A DNA stretch of 64,000 nt from Chryseobacterium sp. T16E-39. GTDB lineage: Bacteria; Bacteroidota; Bacteroidia; Flavobacteriales; Weeksellaceae. The translations under genes were made by a program, and so were the position numbers. The stretch is from positions 4,154,001 through 4,218,000 of the forward strand of contig NZ_CP022282.1 in NCBI RefSeq assembly GCF_002216065.1. Direction: 5' to 3'. The first letter of the stretch is position 1. Each line of letters begins with the position of its first letter. A model generated the notes under the pieces. It saw only the letters and a list, made by a program, of their open reading frames with translations. It ran no database searches and had not been told where the DNA came from. Below are positions 50,576 to 59,274 of the stretch, piece after piece.

Positions 50576-51395
50576 TTTTGATCAGTTTTTGAGGGTTAAA
50601 AAAGTGGTTAAGCGGACCATTTCCAAGTCCAATTTTGACATCTTTCCCATTCTCTATGGCCTGATAAACGTAATTTTGTCCAAGAGAAACGGAGTCATAT
50701 AAAGTTTTCCCCTGCGCCAGATAGGCAGCTATCGCAGAAGAGAGGGTGCAGCCGGAGCCATGGGTATTATTAGTACTAAATTTTAATGTTTCAAATGAAT
50801 GGTAATTTTCATACTCATCATAAAATAGGGAAGTGATCGTTGAGGTTTCCTGGTGGCCACCTTTCAGGAGAATACTTTTACACCCTAATTGTTTTATATA
50901 TTTCCCTGCTGTATAAAGGTCTTCAAGAGTTTCTACTTTCATGTTAGCTAAAATTGCAGCTTCATCCATATTGGGAGTGATAACATCAGCAATAGGGAAA
51001 AGCTTTTCTATAATAGCAGTAATAGTATCTTCTTCAATCAATCTATGTCCGCTGGTGGCAACCATTACAGGGTCAAATACGATAGGGATCTTTTTGTACC
51101 TGCTCAGCGTTGAGACAATGGTTTCAACCAGTTGAGGAGTGTGAACCATTCCAATTTTAATAGCGTCAGGGAAAATATCATCTAAAATCGCTTCAATCTG
51201 ATCGGCAACAGCTTCTACAGGAATAGGATATATCTTTCTCACTCCCTGTGTATTCTGTACAGGTAATGCCGTTAATACTGATGTAGAAAAACAGCCTAAT
51301 GCTGATGTAGTTTTAATATCAGCCTGAATACCTGCGCCTCCACTTCCGTCAAATCCAGCGATCGTTAATACGGATGGATATGTGTATTTTTTCAT
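50562..51395 (-). CDS. thiD: hydroxymethylpyrimidine/phosphomethylpyrimidine kinase ThiD
   Basis: A 277-residue ribokinase-fold ThiD. Motifs: LTIAGFDGSGGAGIQADIKTTSALGCFSTSVLTALPVQNT at the N-terminus, IKIGMVHTPQLVETI, VFDPVMVATSGHRL, ITPNMDEAAIL, LLKGGHQE and the catalytic NTHGSGCTLSSAIAAYLAQG (GSGC anion hole and base). It phosphorylates HMP and HMP-P to HMP-PP. Its start overlaps the thiE stop by 4 nt (ATGA), and its end overlaps tenA. Confidence 0.97.
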   Translation of the reverse strand: MKKYTYPSVLTIAGFDGSGGAGIQADIKTTSALGCFSTSVLTALPVQNTQGVRKIYPIPVEAVADQIEAILDDIFPDAIKIGMVHTPQLVETIVSTLSRYKKIPIVFDPVMVATSGHRLIEEDTITAIIEKLFPIADVITPNMDEAAILANMKVETLEDLYTAGKYIKQLGCKSILLKGGHQETSTITSLFYDEYENYHSFETLKFSTNNTHGSGCTLSSAIAAYLAQGKTLYDSVSLGQNYVYQAIENGKDVKIGLGNGPLNHFFNPQKLIKNEMV

Positions 51396-52027
51396 TTTAC
51401 AATTTCATTTTTTAATTCGTAGGCTGCTTTCTGAGGATCATGAGCGCTGCATATGGCTGAAACCACAGCAATACAATCTGCGCCGGCATTTATGATATCC
51501 TTCGCATTCGTTAGGTTTACATTGCCAATAGCAACCAAAGGTTTTTCTGTGAGCTGTCTGATTTTTTTTATTCCTTCAAGACCCCATTCTGTTACCGTAT
51601 CAGATTTTGTGTTGGTTCTGAATACAGGGCTTATTCCAAGATAATCGGATACTTTGGTTTGTTCATTTTCAAGTTGCTCAAGATATTCAATAGAGTAGCC
51701 AATTATCTTATTCTGAATAAAAGGCTGCTGTCTCAAATAGACAGGGCTGGCATCGCTATTTCCTACATGAATACCTGCGGTATTTGCTTTCTCAACAACA
51801 TCGATATTGTCATTAATGATAAGAGGAATGTTATGCTTATCTGTAATTTCGATGAGTTGTTGGGCTTTTCTGATAAAGTCATTTGTTGGGCTATTTTTTT
51901 CTCTTAGCTGAATGATATCCACACCTCCAAGAATAGCTTGTTCGGCTACTTTCAAAAAATTTCTTCCGATGCAATCTGCCTCAGAAATAACCAGATAAAG
52001 TTGATAAGGGAAAGAATGGAAATTCAT
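51392..52027 (-). CDS. thiE: thiamine phosphate synthase ThiE
   Basis: A 211-residue TIM-barrel ThiE that joins HMP-PP and hydroxyethylthiazole phosphate to give thiamin monophosphate. Motifs: GGVDIIQLREKN, PLIINDNIDVVEKANTAGIHVGNSDASPV, IIGYSIEYLEQLENEQTKVSDYLGISPVFRTNTKSDT, and PLVAIGNVNLTNAKDIINAGADCIAVVSAICSAHDP. It overlaps thiM upstream and thiD downstream by 4 nt each. Confidence 0.96.
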   Translation of the reverse strand: MNFHSFPYQLYLVISEADCIGRNFLKVAEQAILGGVDIIQLREKNSPTNDFIRKAQQLIEITDKHNIPLIINDNIDVVEKANTAGIHVGNSDASPVYLRQQPFIQNKIIGYSIEYLEQLENEQTKVSDYLGISPVFRTNTKSDTVTEWGLEGIKKIRQLTEKPLVAIGNVNLTNAKDIINAGADCIAVVSAICSAHDPQKAAYELKNEIVK

Positions 52028-52821
52028 AGTCTTTCTATCTTTAAATGACTAATAAATTCTTCCTCTGTCATATTGTAAAGCTTATCAATAAGATTTACCT
52101 GCAGGGTCCCGGGACCTTTGCTTTCTGAAACAGCAATTTCGCCTGCAATACCTATTAACGCCATCGCAGCAGCAACGGCCTCGGTTATGTTTTCTGTGAT
52201 TCCGATGAACGCTCCGATAAGGGCCGTGGCTGAACACCCAAGACCAGTTACTTTGGTCATCATTGAATGCCCGTTATTGATGAAAATGGTTTGTTGGGTA
52301 TCTATAATGATATCTGTTTCCCCCGAGATACAAACTACTGTATTATATTGCTCTGCAAGAAATTGTGCGGCCTCTGAAGCCTCACTGCTTTTTGCGGTGC
52401 TGTCAACTCCTTTTGTCGTTGTTGTATTCGCTTTCGCCAATGCAATAATTTCAGAAGCATTACCTCTGATGACGGTAGGGTGGTACTGTAATAGTTTATT
52501 TAAAGTGCGATCACGAAAAGAGGTTGCTCCAGCACCCACAGGATCCAATACCCAGGGTTTCTTTGCTGAATGTGCGGCTTCTGCTGCCATTAACATAGAT
52601 TCAGACCAATATTCATCAAGAGTACCTATATTGATAACTACTGAATGAGCAATATTAACCATTTCATGGATTTCAGATTTTGCATGAGCCATGATCGGTG
52701 AGGCTCCGACAGCTAAAAGAGCATTAGCTGTATTATTCATCACCACATAATTCGTGATGTTATGCACCAGAGGAGAATGTTGTTTTACAAACTGTACCTT
52801 TTCCCAAAGATTTTTGTCCAT
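52024..52821 (-). CDS. thiM: hydroxyethylthiazole kinase ThiM
   Basis: A 265-residue ThiM that phosphorylates salvaged hydroxyethylthiazole (THZ). Family lines: SPLVHNITNYVVMNNTANALLAVGASPIMAHAKSEI, KPWVLDPVGAGATSFRDRTLNKLLQYHPTVIRGNASEIIAL, and the catalytic-region MTKVTGLGCSATALIGAFIG (TGxGC). It is the first gene of the thi salvage operon, 72 nt after the TPP riboswitch. The operon lacks thiC, thiG and thiH, so it serves recycling of both thiamin halves. Confidence 0.97.
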   Translation of the reverse strand: MDKNLWEKVQFVKQHSPLVHNITNYVVMNNTANALLAVGASPIMAHAKSEIHEMVNIAHSVVINIGTLDEYWSESMLMAAEAAHSAKKPWVLDPVGAGATSFRDRTLNKLLQYHPTVIRGNASEIIALAKANTTTTKGVDSTAKSSEASEAAQFLAEQYNTVVCISGETDIIIDTQQTIFINNGHSMMTKVTGLGCSATALIGAFIGITENITEAVAAAMALIGIAGEIAVSESKGPGTLQVNLIDKLYNMTEEEFISHLKIERL

Positions 52822-52893
52822 TGTTATTATTTAAATAAAAATAGCTTTAGGAAAAAATCCAAAACAAAAGTACATTGTAAAGAATGTCTTTTT

Positions 52894-52970
52894 GCTTTTC
52901 CCTACGTCGGTGTAAGCCGTATCAGGTTCAAAGGGACTCTCTCAATTCTTTTTCAGAATACCCCTAAAGC
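52894..52970 (-). promoter_or_regulatory. TPP riboswitch (THI element)
   Basis: On the minus strand this reads GCTTTAGGGGTATTCTG..., then GAGAG with CCCTTTGAACCTGATACGG and CTTACACCGACGTAGGGAA, the conserved THI-box order. The ends GCTTT and AAAGC pair as P1. It lies between a -7 box and thiM and should repress the operon at high thiamin diphosphate, probably at translation initiation because no terminator stem is obvious between it and thiM. Confidence 0.95.
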
Positions 52971-52974
52971 AAGA

Positions 52975-52982
52975 CAAATGTA
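52975..52982 (-). promoter_or_regulatory. -7 element of the thi operon promoter
   Basis: Minus-strand TACATTTG, a perfect TAnnTTTG, directly upstream of the riboswitch. A TTG lies at 52999-53001 (16-bp spacing). Confidence 0.7.
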
Positions 52983-53035
52983 TGAAAAATATAAGATACA
53001 ACCCCATAAACCAGCAACCAATAACTAGCAGCTTC

Positions 53036-54877
53036 TTACCTTTCCACAAGCTCTTTTACCGTTTCTCCATAAAAATCAGTTTCCGATGTAGTGATTTTTA
53101 AAAGCTCATACCATTTTCTAAACGCTCCGATAAATACGATAAGCATGAGAACCATAGCAACTACTGCTAATGTGGCGAGAAGATATTGTCCTTTGGGAAG
53201 GTAGATGTCTGTCACCTGAATGTAACCTGCCCAAAATGTGATAATGGCCATGAAAACACCAGGAATAGCAGAACAGAGCGCATACTTCCCTCTATTCAGG
53301 CGGATGAGCATCGTTGTGCAAACAATAAGTCCACACGCTGCTAAAAGCTGATTGCTGATTCCGAATAACGGCCAAATACTGCTTACATTTCCTGTAAAGA
53401 CGAGGTATCCCCATGCGAAAGTAAAGAGGAGACTGCTGATGATAATTCCAGGAGTCCAGTTCTTGTCATTAAATTTTGGAATGACGGACCCCAGCATTTC
53501 CTGTAAAAAGAAACGCCCCACTCTTGTTCCTGCATCGATAGCGGTAAGAATGAATACAGCTTCAAACATGATCGCGAAGTTGTACCAGTACGCCATCAAT
53601 TGATCCATATATGGGATTTTATTGAAAATATGAGCCATTCCTACGGCCAGAGATACTGCACCTCCGGTTCTTCCATGCAGGTCAATTCCTATCTTTTGAG
53701 AAAAATAATCAATGTCTACTCCATGTAGTGCTGGATGTGCAGCAAGGAAAGCATCATAAGATTCTTTCGGAGTATTAATCGCGAAATAATCGCCTGGCAT
53801 TAAAGTACATGCAGCAATTAAAGCCATAAGAGCTACGAATCCTTCAACAAGCATCGCTCCATATCCTACAAAAAGAATTTCTCTTTCTTTATTTAGCATT
53901 TTAGGGGTAGTTCCGGTCGCGATCACAGCATGGAATCCGGAAATAGCTCCACAGGCAATAACTATAAAAATAAAAGGAAGAACAGGTCCTCCTATTACAG
54001 GTCCTCCACCATTCACAAATTGACTGATTGCTGGCATTTGTACCGTTGGGTGAATCGCAATAACACCAATGGCAAGCATCACGATGGTTCCGATTTTTAA
54101 ATAGGTAGAAAGATAATCTCTCGGTACCAACAATAACCAAACAGGTAAAACAGATGCTAAAAAGCCATATAAAGGTATTGCTATGGAAATAGTTGTAATA
54201 TCCCATGAGAATAAACTATTCATGGTTTCATTTTGCATAAGATTGTGCCCACCAATGATACCTGCTATTAAAAGTACTCCACCCAGTATACTTGCAAAAG
54301 TGACACTGTTTTTTCTATAACGCATAATTAATCCCATGATGATAGCAATAGGCATTGTAATCACTACCGTAAATAAAGACCATGATGCCTCATGCATTGC
54401 ATTGATACAGGCCAATGATAAACCTGCCAATGTAAGAATCAAGATGAATAAAATGGCAAAACCAGCTACGGTTCCTGTTGTCTTTCCAATTTCTTTAGAG
54501 GCAATCGTGGCTAAACTTTGTCCCTTGTGCCGTACAGATGCAAATAACACCACCATATCATGCACTCCTCCTCCTAAAACACATCCTATCAGAATCCATA
54601 AAGCTCCGGGGAGATATCCGAATTGTGCAGCAAGAACAGGTCCTACTAATGGCCCTGCCGCTGCAATAGCTGCAAAATGATGCCCGAAAAGAACATTTTT
54701 ATTCGTAGCAACATAATCTTTACCATCGGCAAATTCAAGTGCTGGGGTCGTATTTTTATCATTGAGACGCAATACCTTATTGGCAAGAAAAATCCCATAA
54801 ATACGATATGCTATTGCGAAAATAAGGAGCGAGGTGAAAACTAAAGTTAAAGCATTAATGTTATTTAGGAAATCCAT
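53036..54877 (-). CDS. cstA: carbon starvation CstA-family transporter
   Basis: A 613-residue polytopic membrane protein of the CstA family, with about 16 membrane segments. Diagnostic stretches include FGHHFAAIAAAGPLVGPVLAAQFGYLPGALWILIGCVLGGGVHDMVVLFASVRHKGQSLA, ACGAISGFHAVIATGTTPKMLNKEREILFVGYGAMLVEGFVAL, FEAVFILTAIDAGTRVGRFFLQE and ISNQLLAACGLIVCTTMLI. CstA-like proteins import peptides or pyruvate; the substrate here is not known. It stands alone in 250-bp AT-rich surroundings. Confidence 0.95.
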   Translation of the reverse strand: MDFLNNINALTLVFTSLLIFAIAYRIYGIFLANKVLRLNDKNTTPALEFADGKDYVATNKNVLFGHHFAAIAAAGPLVGPVLAAQFGYLPGALWILIGCVLGGGVHDMVVLFASVRHKGQSLATIASKEIGKTTGTVAGFAILFILILTLAGLSLACINAMHEASWSLFTVVITMPIAIIMGLIMRYRKNSVTFASILGGVLLIAGIIGGHNLMQNETMNSLFSWDITTISIAIPLYGFLASVLPVWLLLVPRDYLSTYLKIGTIVMLAIGVIAIHPTVQMPAISQFVNGGGPVIGGPVLPFIFIVIACGAISGFHAVIATGTTPKMLNKEREILFVGYGAMLVEGFVALMALIAACTLMPGDYFAINTPKESYDAFLAAHPALHGVDIDYFSQKIGIDLHGRTGGAVSLAVGMAHIFNKIPYMDQLMAYWYNFAIMFEAVFILTAIDAGTRVGRFFLQEMLGSVIPKFNDKNWTPGIIISSLLFTFAWGYLVFTGNVSSIWPLFGISNQLLAACGLIVCTTMLIRLNRGKYALCSAIPGVFMAIITFWAGYIQVTDIYLPKGQYLLATLAVVAMVLMLIVFIGAFRKWYELLKITTSETDFYGETVKELVER

Positions 54878-55131
54878 ATCATCTTAGTTTTTTATAAATA
54901 AATAATTAAATTTTTTGTTTATTTTATTTTGAATAATTTAAACAATGGCCAAGTTAATTAATTTATGAATAAAAAATATGAATATGTATATCAATCTAGC
55001 AAATTAATAAATTATGTGATGTTTTTGTTTTGTAAATATTTATGAATCAATAAGTAGTAATCTGAATTGGTTTTAGAACTATATATTGTAAGTTTCTATA
55101 TATGAAAGTAAACAGCAGATAATTTATTTTT

Positions 55132-56151
55132 CTACTTTTTCTGAGATACGATATAGGTTACCATCTCGTCAACCAGTTGGTTAAGATAAGCTTTATCTGT
55201 TGTCCCAAAACCATGTATACCTCCGTCCACGATAGTCAGATTGTTTTTCACCTTCTTTTTATTAAGGTCCTGTTCTAATATTTCTGATTGTTTTAAAGGA
55301 ACAATTTTATCTTTATTCCCTTGTAGAATAAGAGTAGGCGTTGCATTATCAACATAATTGACAGGAGATAGCGTGTCAAAATAATTGATCACTTTACGCT
55401 TATCTTTTTTAATATCATACCCGGAGATTCCTAAAATCAGTTTTTCTCTGAGGTCAACAATTTTCTTTGAAAACAGACTGACAAAAAAAGCACCTACTTT
55501 TCCTATACGGGTATGGAGGAGTTTATTAAGATCCGTTGGGCCATAATTGTTTACAACATAATTTACTTTGGCAGAATAGTTCGATAACCCAGGATCTCCG
55601 GTGAATTCATTATCCTGGGTATATGCTGCCAATAATGAAAGATGGGCTCCGGCAGATACTCCGAAAAGGCCGATATTATTGGTGTCAAAATGATATTGAT
55701 CTGCATTTTTTCTCACCCATCGGATGGCATCTTTAGTATCCTGAATGGGAAGAGGGAAGTGAACATCTTTGTTTACCAGTGTATAGTTGATGCTTATCAC
55801 TATATACTCTTTTTCTACCAGTTTTAAAATCATGTTCTCGATATAGGTATCTGCGTGTACTATTTTATCACCACCAACCCAGCCTCCGCCATGTACATAA
55901 ATGAGGACGGGATACTTTTTATCAGAAATGTTTTTGGGGCTATAAATATCCAGGGCCATTGAGCCTTCTTTATTTGTTTTGTAAAAGATATTTTCTGAAG
56001 AGAGAGTTTTTTCCGGCAAAAGAGTACTCTTTTCACCTTTTGGCAGAGCCAGGTTCTGGGAAAAACTTAAATTAAATACAACTAAAAATAAAATAAAAAA
56101 CAGGTTTAATAAAAACCTGTGTGCTATTGTATTGTTTTTGAATGATTTCAT
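55132..56151 (-). CDS. secreted alpha/beta hydrolase (BD-FAE/esterase-lipase type)
   Basis: A 339-residue exported hydrolase (signal peptide to about residue 31, VFNLSFSQ). The oxyanion-hole motif VHGGGWVGGDK (HGGG) and nucleophile elbow GLFGVSAGAHLSLLAA (GxSxG) are clear. The catalytic Asp is likely in LILQGNKDKIVPLKQSE and the His in DGGIHGFGT. This is the hormone-sensitive-lipase-like/BD-FAE pattern of carbohydrate or lipid esterases. The substrate is unknown. It lies 21 nt after the DUF3037 gene on the same strand and may be in its operon. Confidence 0.9.
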   Translation of the reverse strand: MKSFKNNTIAHRFLLNLFFILFLVVFNLSFSQNLALPKGEKSTLLPEKTLSSENIFYKTNKEGSMALDIYSPKNISDKKYPVLIYVHGGGWVGGDKIVHADTYIENMILKLVEKEYIVISINYTLVNKDVHFPLPIQDTKDAIRWVRKNADQYHFDTNNIGLFGVSAGAHLSLLAAYTQDNEFTGDPGLSNYSAKVNYVVNNYGPTDLNKLLHTRIGKVGAFFVSLFSKKIVDLREKLILGISGYDIKKDKRKVINYFDTLSPVNYVDNATPTLILQGNKDKIVPLKQSEILEQDLNKKKVKNNLTIVDGGIHGFGTTDKAYLNQLVDEMVTYIVSQKK

Positions 56152-56172
56152 ATGATATGTTTGAGCGATTGG

Positions 56173-56556
56173 TTATTTAACTAATTCCTCAAAAAGTTTA
56201 CCAAAAGTCTTTTCCAGATCCTTAGATTTTCCGGGATGAGGTCTGGAGGTCTGTATCACAGAACTTCGGACAGCGGTTAACCAACGGAAGCGCTCAGGGA
56301 TTTCGAGTAAAGCGATAGGTCCGCCACCCTTATCCCCATTGGCAATTTTTTTAAAGCTTTCCAGATTCTGTATAATATCCTCATAGTCCAGTTTACTGTG
56401 CATCAGCTTAAATTTATCAGGACACAGATAAAAATCAGAACGGATGAACTTTTCTTTTTTTGAAAACATCACGAGTCCAATATTGAAAAATTCTTCTCTT
56501 TCAACTTTCGGGACCAAACGGATCACAGCGTATTCGTATATTTTATCCTCTTGCAT
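56173..56556 (-). CDS. DUF3037 protein, partner of the HipA-like kinase
   Basis: A 127-residue DUF3037 protein: YEYAVIRLVPKVEREEFFNIGLVMFSKKEKFIRSDFYLCPDKFKL, then GGGPIALLEIPERFRWLTAVRSSVIQTSRPHPGKSKDLEKTFGKLFEELV, match the family. Function is unknown. The ATG overlaps the last 14 nt of the upstream HipA-like kinase gene, so the two are translationally coupled. This kinase-DUF3037 pairing recurs in diverse bacteria. Confidence 0.9.
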   Translation of the reverse strand: MQEDKIYEYAVIRLVPKVEREEFFNIGLVMFSKKEKFIRSDFYLCPDKFKLMHSKLDYEDIIQNLESFKKIANGDKGGGPIALLEIPERFRWLTAVRSSVIQTSRPHPGKSKDLEKTFGKLFEELVK

Positions 56557-57316
56557 TTTTCGCTTCGTTTAAAAAGATTTGTGAATTCTCCAGTCTTGTT
56601 TTCATAAATTGGAAATATACCTCACGGATCTCATCCGGAGTTTCCTCAGCATCATCCCAGTGTAACCAATCTTCAGGAATTAAATTAACAATGTCTCTGA
56701 ATACAGTGTCATTGAGAACTTCATGTGCCCATCGGTCTGCTTCATCCAGCATTTTAGCTTTAGGAAGCAAAACATGATCTTTCACATATTTAAATGGTGT
56801 TTTTGCTGCAGTGTCAAAATTCTGCCATGAATGATGGAAATAGAAAGATGCTCCATTATCAATCACCCAAAGTTCCTTATTCCACATCAATAAGTTAGTG
56901 TTTTTATAAGTACGGTCAATATTGGTGATGAACGCATCCAGCCAGACAATTTTTGAAGCAAGAAGAGGATCAATAACGACTCCCGGGTCATAAGTGATTG
57001 ATCCGGAAAGGTAATGAAGTCCAAGGTTTAATCCTTCAGAAAATTTTAATAAATCCTGAATTTCCTCATCCGCCTCAGTTCTTCCGAAATCGACATCAAG
57101 ATGTACGAAGACCAATTCAGGAATTTTCAATCCTAAAACTTCCGTTATTTTGCCCCCTAAAAGTTCTGAGATCAACATTTTTACTCCATGGCCTGCACCA
57201 CGGAATTTAAGCACATATTTAAAATCATCATCTGCTTCTGCCAAAGCCGGAAGTGATCCACCTTCTCTTAACGGCAGGATATAACGTGTAACGGTTACTG
57301 TTCTTAAATCCAACAT
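56543..57316 (-). CDS. HipA-like kinase domain protein (HipA_2 type)
   Basis: A 257-residue protein with a HipA-like PI3/4-kinase-type fold, lacking the N-terminal HipA subdomain. YVLKFRGAGHGVKMLISELLGGKITEVLGLKIPELVFVHLD holds the ATP-binding lysine and helix C. The catalytic loop is DAFITNIDRTYKNTNLLMW, and the metal-binding Asp is in LWVIDNGASFYFHH. It probably phosphorylates a protein or small molecule. It is coupled to the DUF3037 gene (14-nt overlap). No HipB-like antitoxin is next to it, so a classical toxin role is doubtful. The -7 box lies 4 nt before the ATG. Confidence 0.88.
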   Translation of the reverse strand: MLDLRTVTVTRYILPLREGGSLPALAEADDDFKYVLKFRGAGHGVKMLISELLGGKITEVLGLKIPELVFVHLDVDFGRTEADEEIQDLLKFSEGLNLGLHYLSGSITYDPGVVIDPLLASKIVWLDAFITNIDRTYKNTNLLMWNKELWVIDNGASFYFHHSWQNFDTAAKTPFKYVKDHVLLPKAKMLDEADRWAHEVLNDTVFRDIVNLIPEDWLHWDDAEETPDEIREVYFQFMKTRLENSQIFLNEAKNARG

Positions 57317-57320
57317 ACAG

Positions 57321-57328
57321 CAAAAATA
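57321..57328 (-). promoter_or_regulatory. -7 element of the HipA-like kinase promoter
   Basis: Minus-strand TATTTTTG, a perfect TAnnTTTG, 4 nt before the ATG at 57316; a leaderless mRNA is expected. Confidence 0.65.
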
Positions 57329-57445
57329 AGATTTTACTTTGTGTTTGTTTCTATTTTTAATATTTTTAAGTGAAAATAAGTCGATCGCAAAGACGCATTA
57401 GGATTATCTGGTTTTGCTTTTGGGATTAACTATAACAAACAAAAT

Positions 57446-58288
57446 ATGGGAATCATTAAAAAACAGAATATTATTATTTCAAATCCTGAAACGAAGGATT
57501 TTCTTGCAGATGCATACTATCCTGAAACCAACGGGAAACTGCCATTAGTGATTTTCGTTCACGGCTATAAAGGCTATAAAGATTGGGGTGCCTGGAACCT
57601 GATGGCTGAAAAATTTGCGAAGGCAGGTTTTTTCTTTGTTAAATTTAATTCTTCTCATAATGGAACAACTGTAGAGGATCCTCATAATTTTGGCGATTTG
57701 GAAGCTTTTGGAAATAATAATTATTCCAAAGAACTTTCAGACCTTGGAGCTGTAATCGATTATTTCACTGCAAATGATAAAGTAGATGACCAAAAGGTGG
57801 TTTTAATCGGGCACAGTAGAGGAGGAGGAATTTCGATTATAAAAACTTTTGAAGATGAAAGGATTAACGGATTGATCACCTTAGCAAGTGTAGATACGTT
57901 AGAACGTTTTCCCAAGGACAAAGATCTTGAAAACTGGAAAAAAGAAGGCGTTTATTATGTATTGAACGGAAGAACGAAACAAGAGATGCCTCATTACTAT
58001 CAATTTTATCAGGATTTTGAAAAAGATGTGCATCGTTTTGATGTTGAAAGATCGATGGAGATGGCAAAAGCTCACGTTCTGATCATTCACGGGACGGACG
58101 ATGAAAGTGTTGCAGTAAAAGAGGCTGAACATCTCCATATTTTAAATCCTAATTCTGAGTTGTTTTTAATAGAAAATGCCAACCACACTTTTGGAGCAAA
58201 AGAGCCGTGGACCGAGCCTGGTCTTCCAAAAGATTTGAATACGGTTACCGAGAAATGTATTGATTTTATTAATCTGAAAATGCTATAG
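57446..58288 (+). CDS. alpha/beta hydrolase (dienelactone hydrolase-like)
   Basis: A 280-residue cytosolic alpha/beta hydrolase. Motifs: oxyanion region LVIFVHGYKGYKDWGAWNLMAEKFAKAGFFFVKFNSSHNG, nucleophile VVLIGHSRGGGISII (GHSRGG), acid LIIHGTDDESVAV and base ENANHTFGAKEPW. It lacks a signal peptide. It probably hydrolyses a small ester or peptide-like substrate. The AraC regulator starts 22 nt downstream on the same strand. Confidence 0.92.
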   Translation: MGIIKKQNIIISNPETKDFLADAYYPETNGKLPLVIFVHGYKGYKDWGAWNLMAEKFAKAGFFFVKFNSSHNGTTVEDPHNFGDLEAFGNNNYSKELSDLGAVIDYFTANDKVDDQKVVLIGHSRGGGISIIKTFEDERINGLITLASVDTLERFPKDKDLENWKKEGVYYVLNGRTKQEMPHYYQFYQDFEKDVHRFDVERSMEMAKAHVLIIHGTDDESVAVKEAEHLHILNPNSELFLIENANHTFGAKEPWTEPGLPKDLNTVTEKCIDFINLKML

Positions 58289-58310
58289 ACGAGATAATAC
58301 CTTCTAAGAT

Positions 58311-59207
58311 ATGACACTCATTCCACAATATAATCCGGAAGGTTTTAAAGCAGCTGTAAAAAGTGGTTCTGAGAAATCTGTTCATAAAGAGCCATCCGAT
58401 TTTTACATTGTTGACCTGTCTGTTCAGAAAGATCAGCTGAATTTACCATTTCTTCCTCATCGTCTTACAATGAATGATTTTGTTTTTGTGAAAAAAGGGG
58501 AACTGGTAAAAACAGTATGCTCAGATTCTTATTCTATTCCGGGGTGTACTTTGATGATTTTACCTGCCTATAAGATAAGGACGATGGAAACTTTTTCTGA
58601 AGATATAGAAGGCTATTACTGCCATTTTCCTGACGAATTGCTTTCAAGAGACAATGGTTTTAAAAGTTTGCAGGAGATACTTAATTATCTGGATCTGAAA
58701 AATGATCATCGTATCACAATACCAGATGCTATGAAAGAAAATCTTTTGTTTATCCTGAAGAGAATGAAGGAATCTTATATACAAAATGATAATGATTTAA
58801 TAAGTTCCTATTTGCAAACTTTTTTAGCAGAAATAAAATCTATCATACAGGATCTTCCACCCATTATTCTCACAACTAATGAAACAACTGCTTTTCATTT
58901 TAGAAAGGCAATCACACAATATATCAATTCAGTTCACAGTATCCAGGAATATGCGGATATGCTTCATGTTTCTCCTAATCATTTAAATAAATCGGTTAAA
59001 ATGGCCACAGGAAAAACTGCTTCCTCAATCATTAATGAAACCCTGACCATGGAGGCCAGATCTTTACTTTCAAATACTCAATTGAGTATTGCAGATATTG
59101 CCTTTTCTCTAGGAATCGAAGACCCCTCTTATTTTACCCGTTTTTTTAAGAAGCATTCCGGAGTTTCTCCCAATCAGTACAGAAAAAGGATTGGTTTGTC
59201 CTATTAA
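58311..59207 (+). CDS. AraC family transcriptional regulator
   Basis: A 298-residue AraC/XylS regulator. The N-terminal 180 residues form a cupin-like effector domain (IPGCTLMILPAYKIRTMETFSEDIEGYYCHFPDELL). The C-terminal double HTH spans about 195-295: ITQYINSVHSIQEYADMLHVSPNHLNKSVKMATGKTASSIINETLTMEARSLLSNTQLSIADIAFSLGIEDPSYFTRFFKKHSGVSPNQYRKR. It may control the hydrolase upstream and the barrel protein downstream, which are on the same strand; the effector is unknown. Confidence 0.95.
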   Translation: MTLIPQYNPEGFKAAVKSGSEKSVHKEPSDFYIVDLSVQKDQLNLPFLPHRLTMNDFVFVKKGELVKTVCSDSYSIPGCTLMILPAYKIRTMETFSEDIEGYYCHFPDELLSRDNGFKSLQEILNYLDLKNDHRITIPDAMKENLLFILKRMKESYIQNDNDLISSYLQTFLAEIKSIIQDLPPIILTTNETTAFHFRKAITQYINSVHSIQEYADMLHVSPNHLNKSVKMATGKTASSIINETLTMEARSLLSNTQLSIADIAFSLGIEDPSYFTRFFKKHSGVSPNQYRKRIGLSY

Positions 59208-59274
59208 TTGCTTTGTTTGTTCTATGTTCGGACTTGTTATCCTGCTGAAATTTGCAGTATAATAGTTTGATAAT

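Noticed and set aside
52118..52648. A 176-codon plus-strand frame inside thiM
   Set aside because: It is antisense to a well-conserved ThiM and has no recognisable domain.
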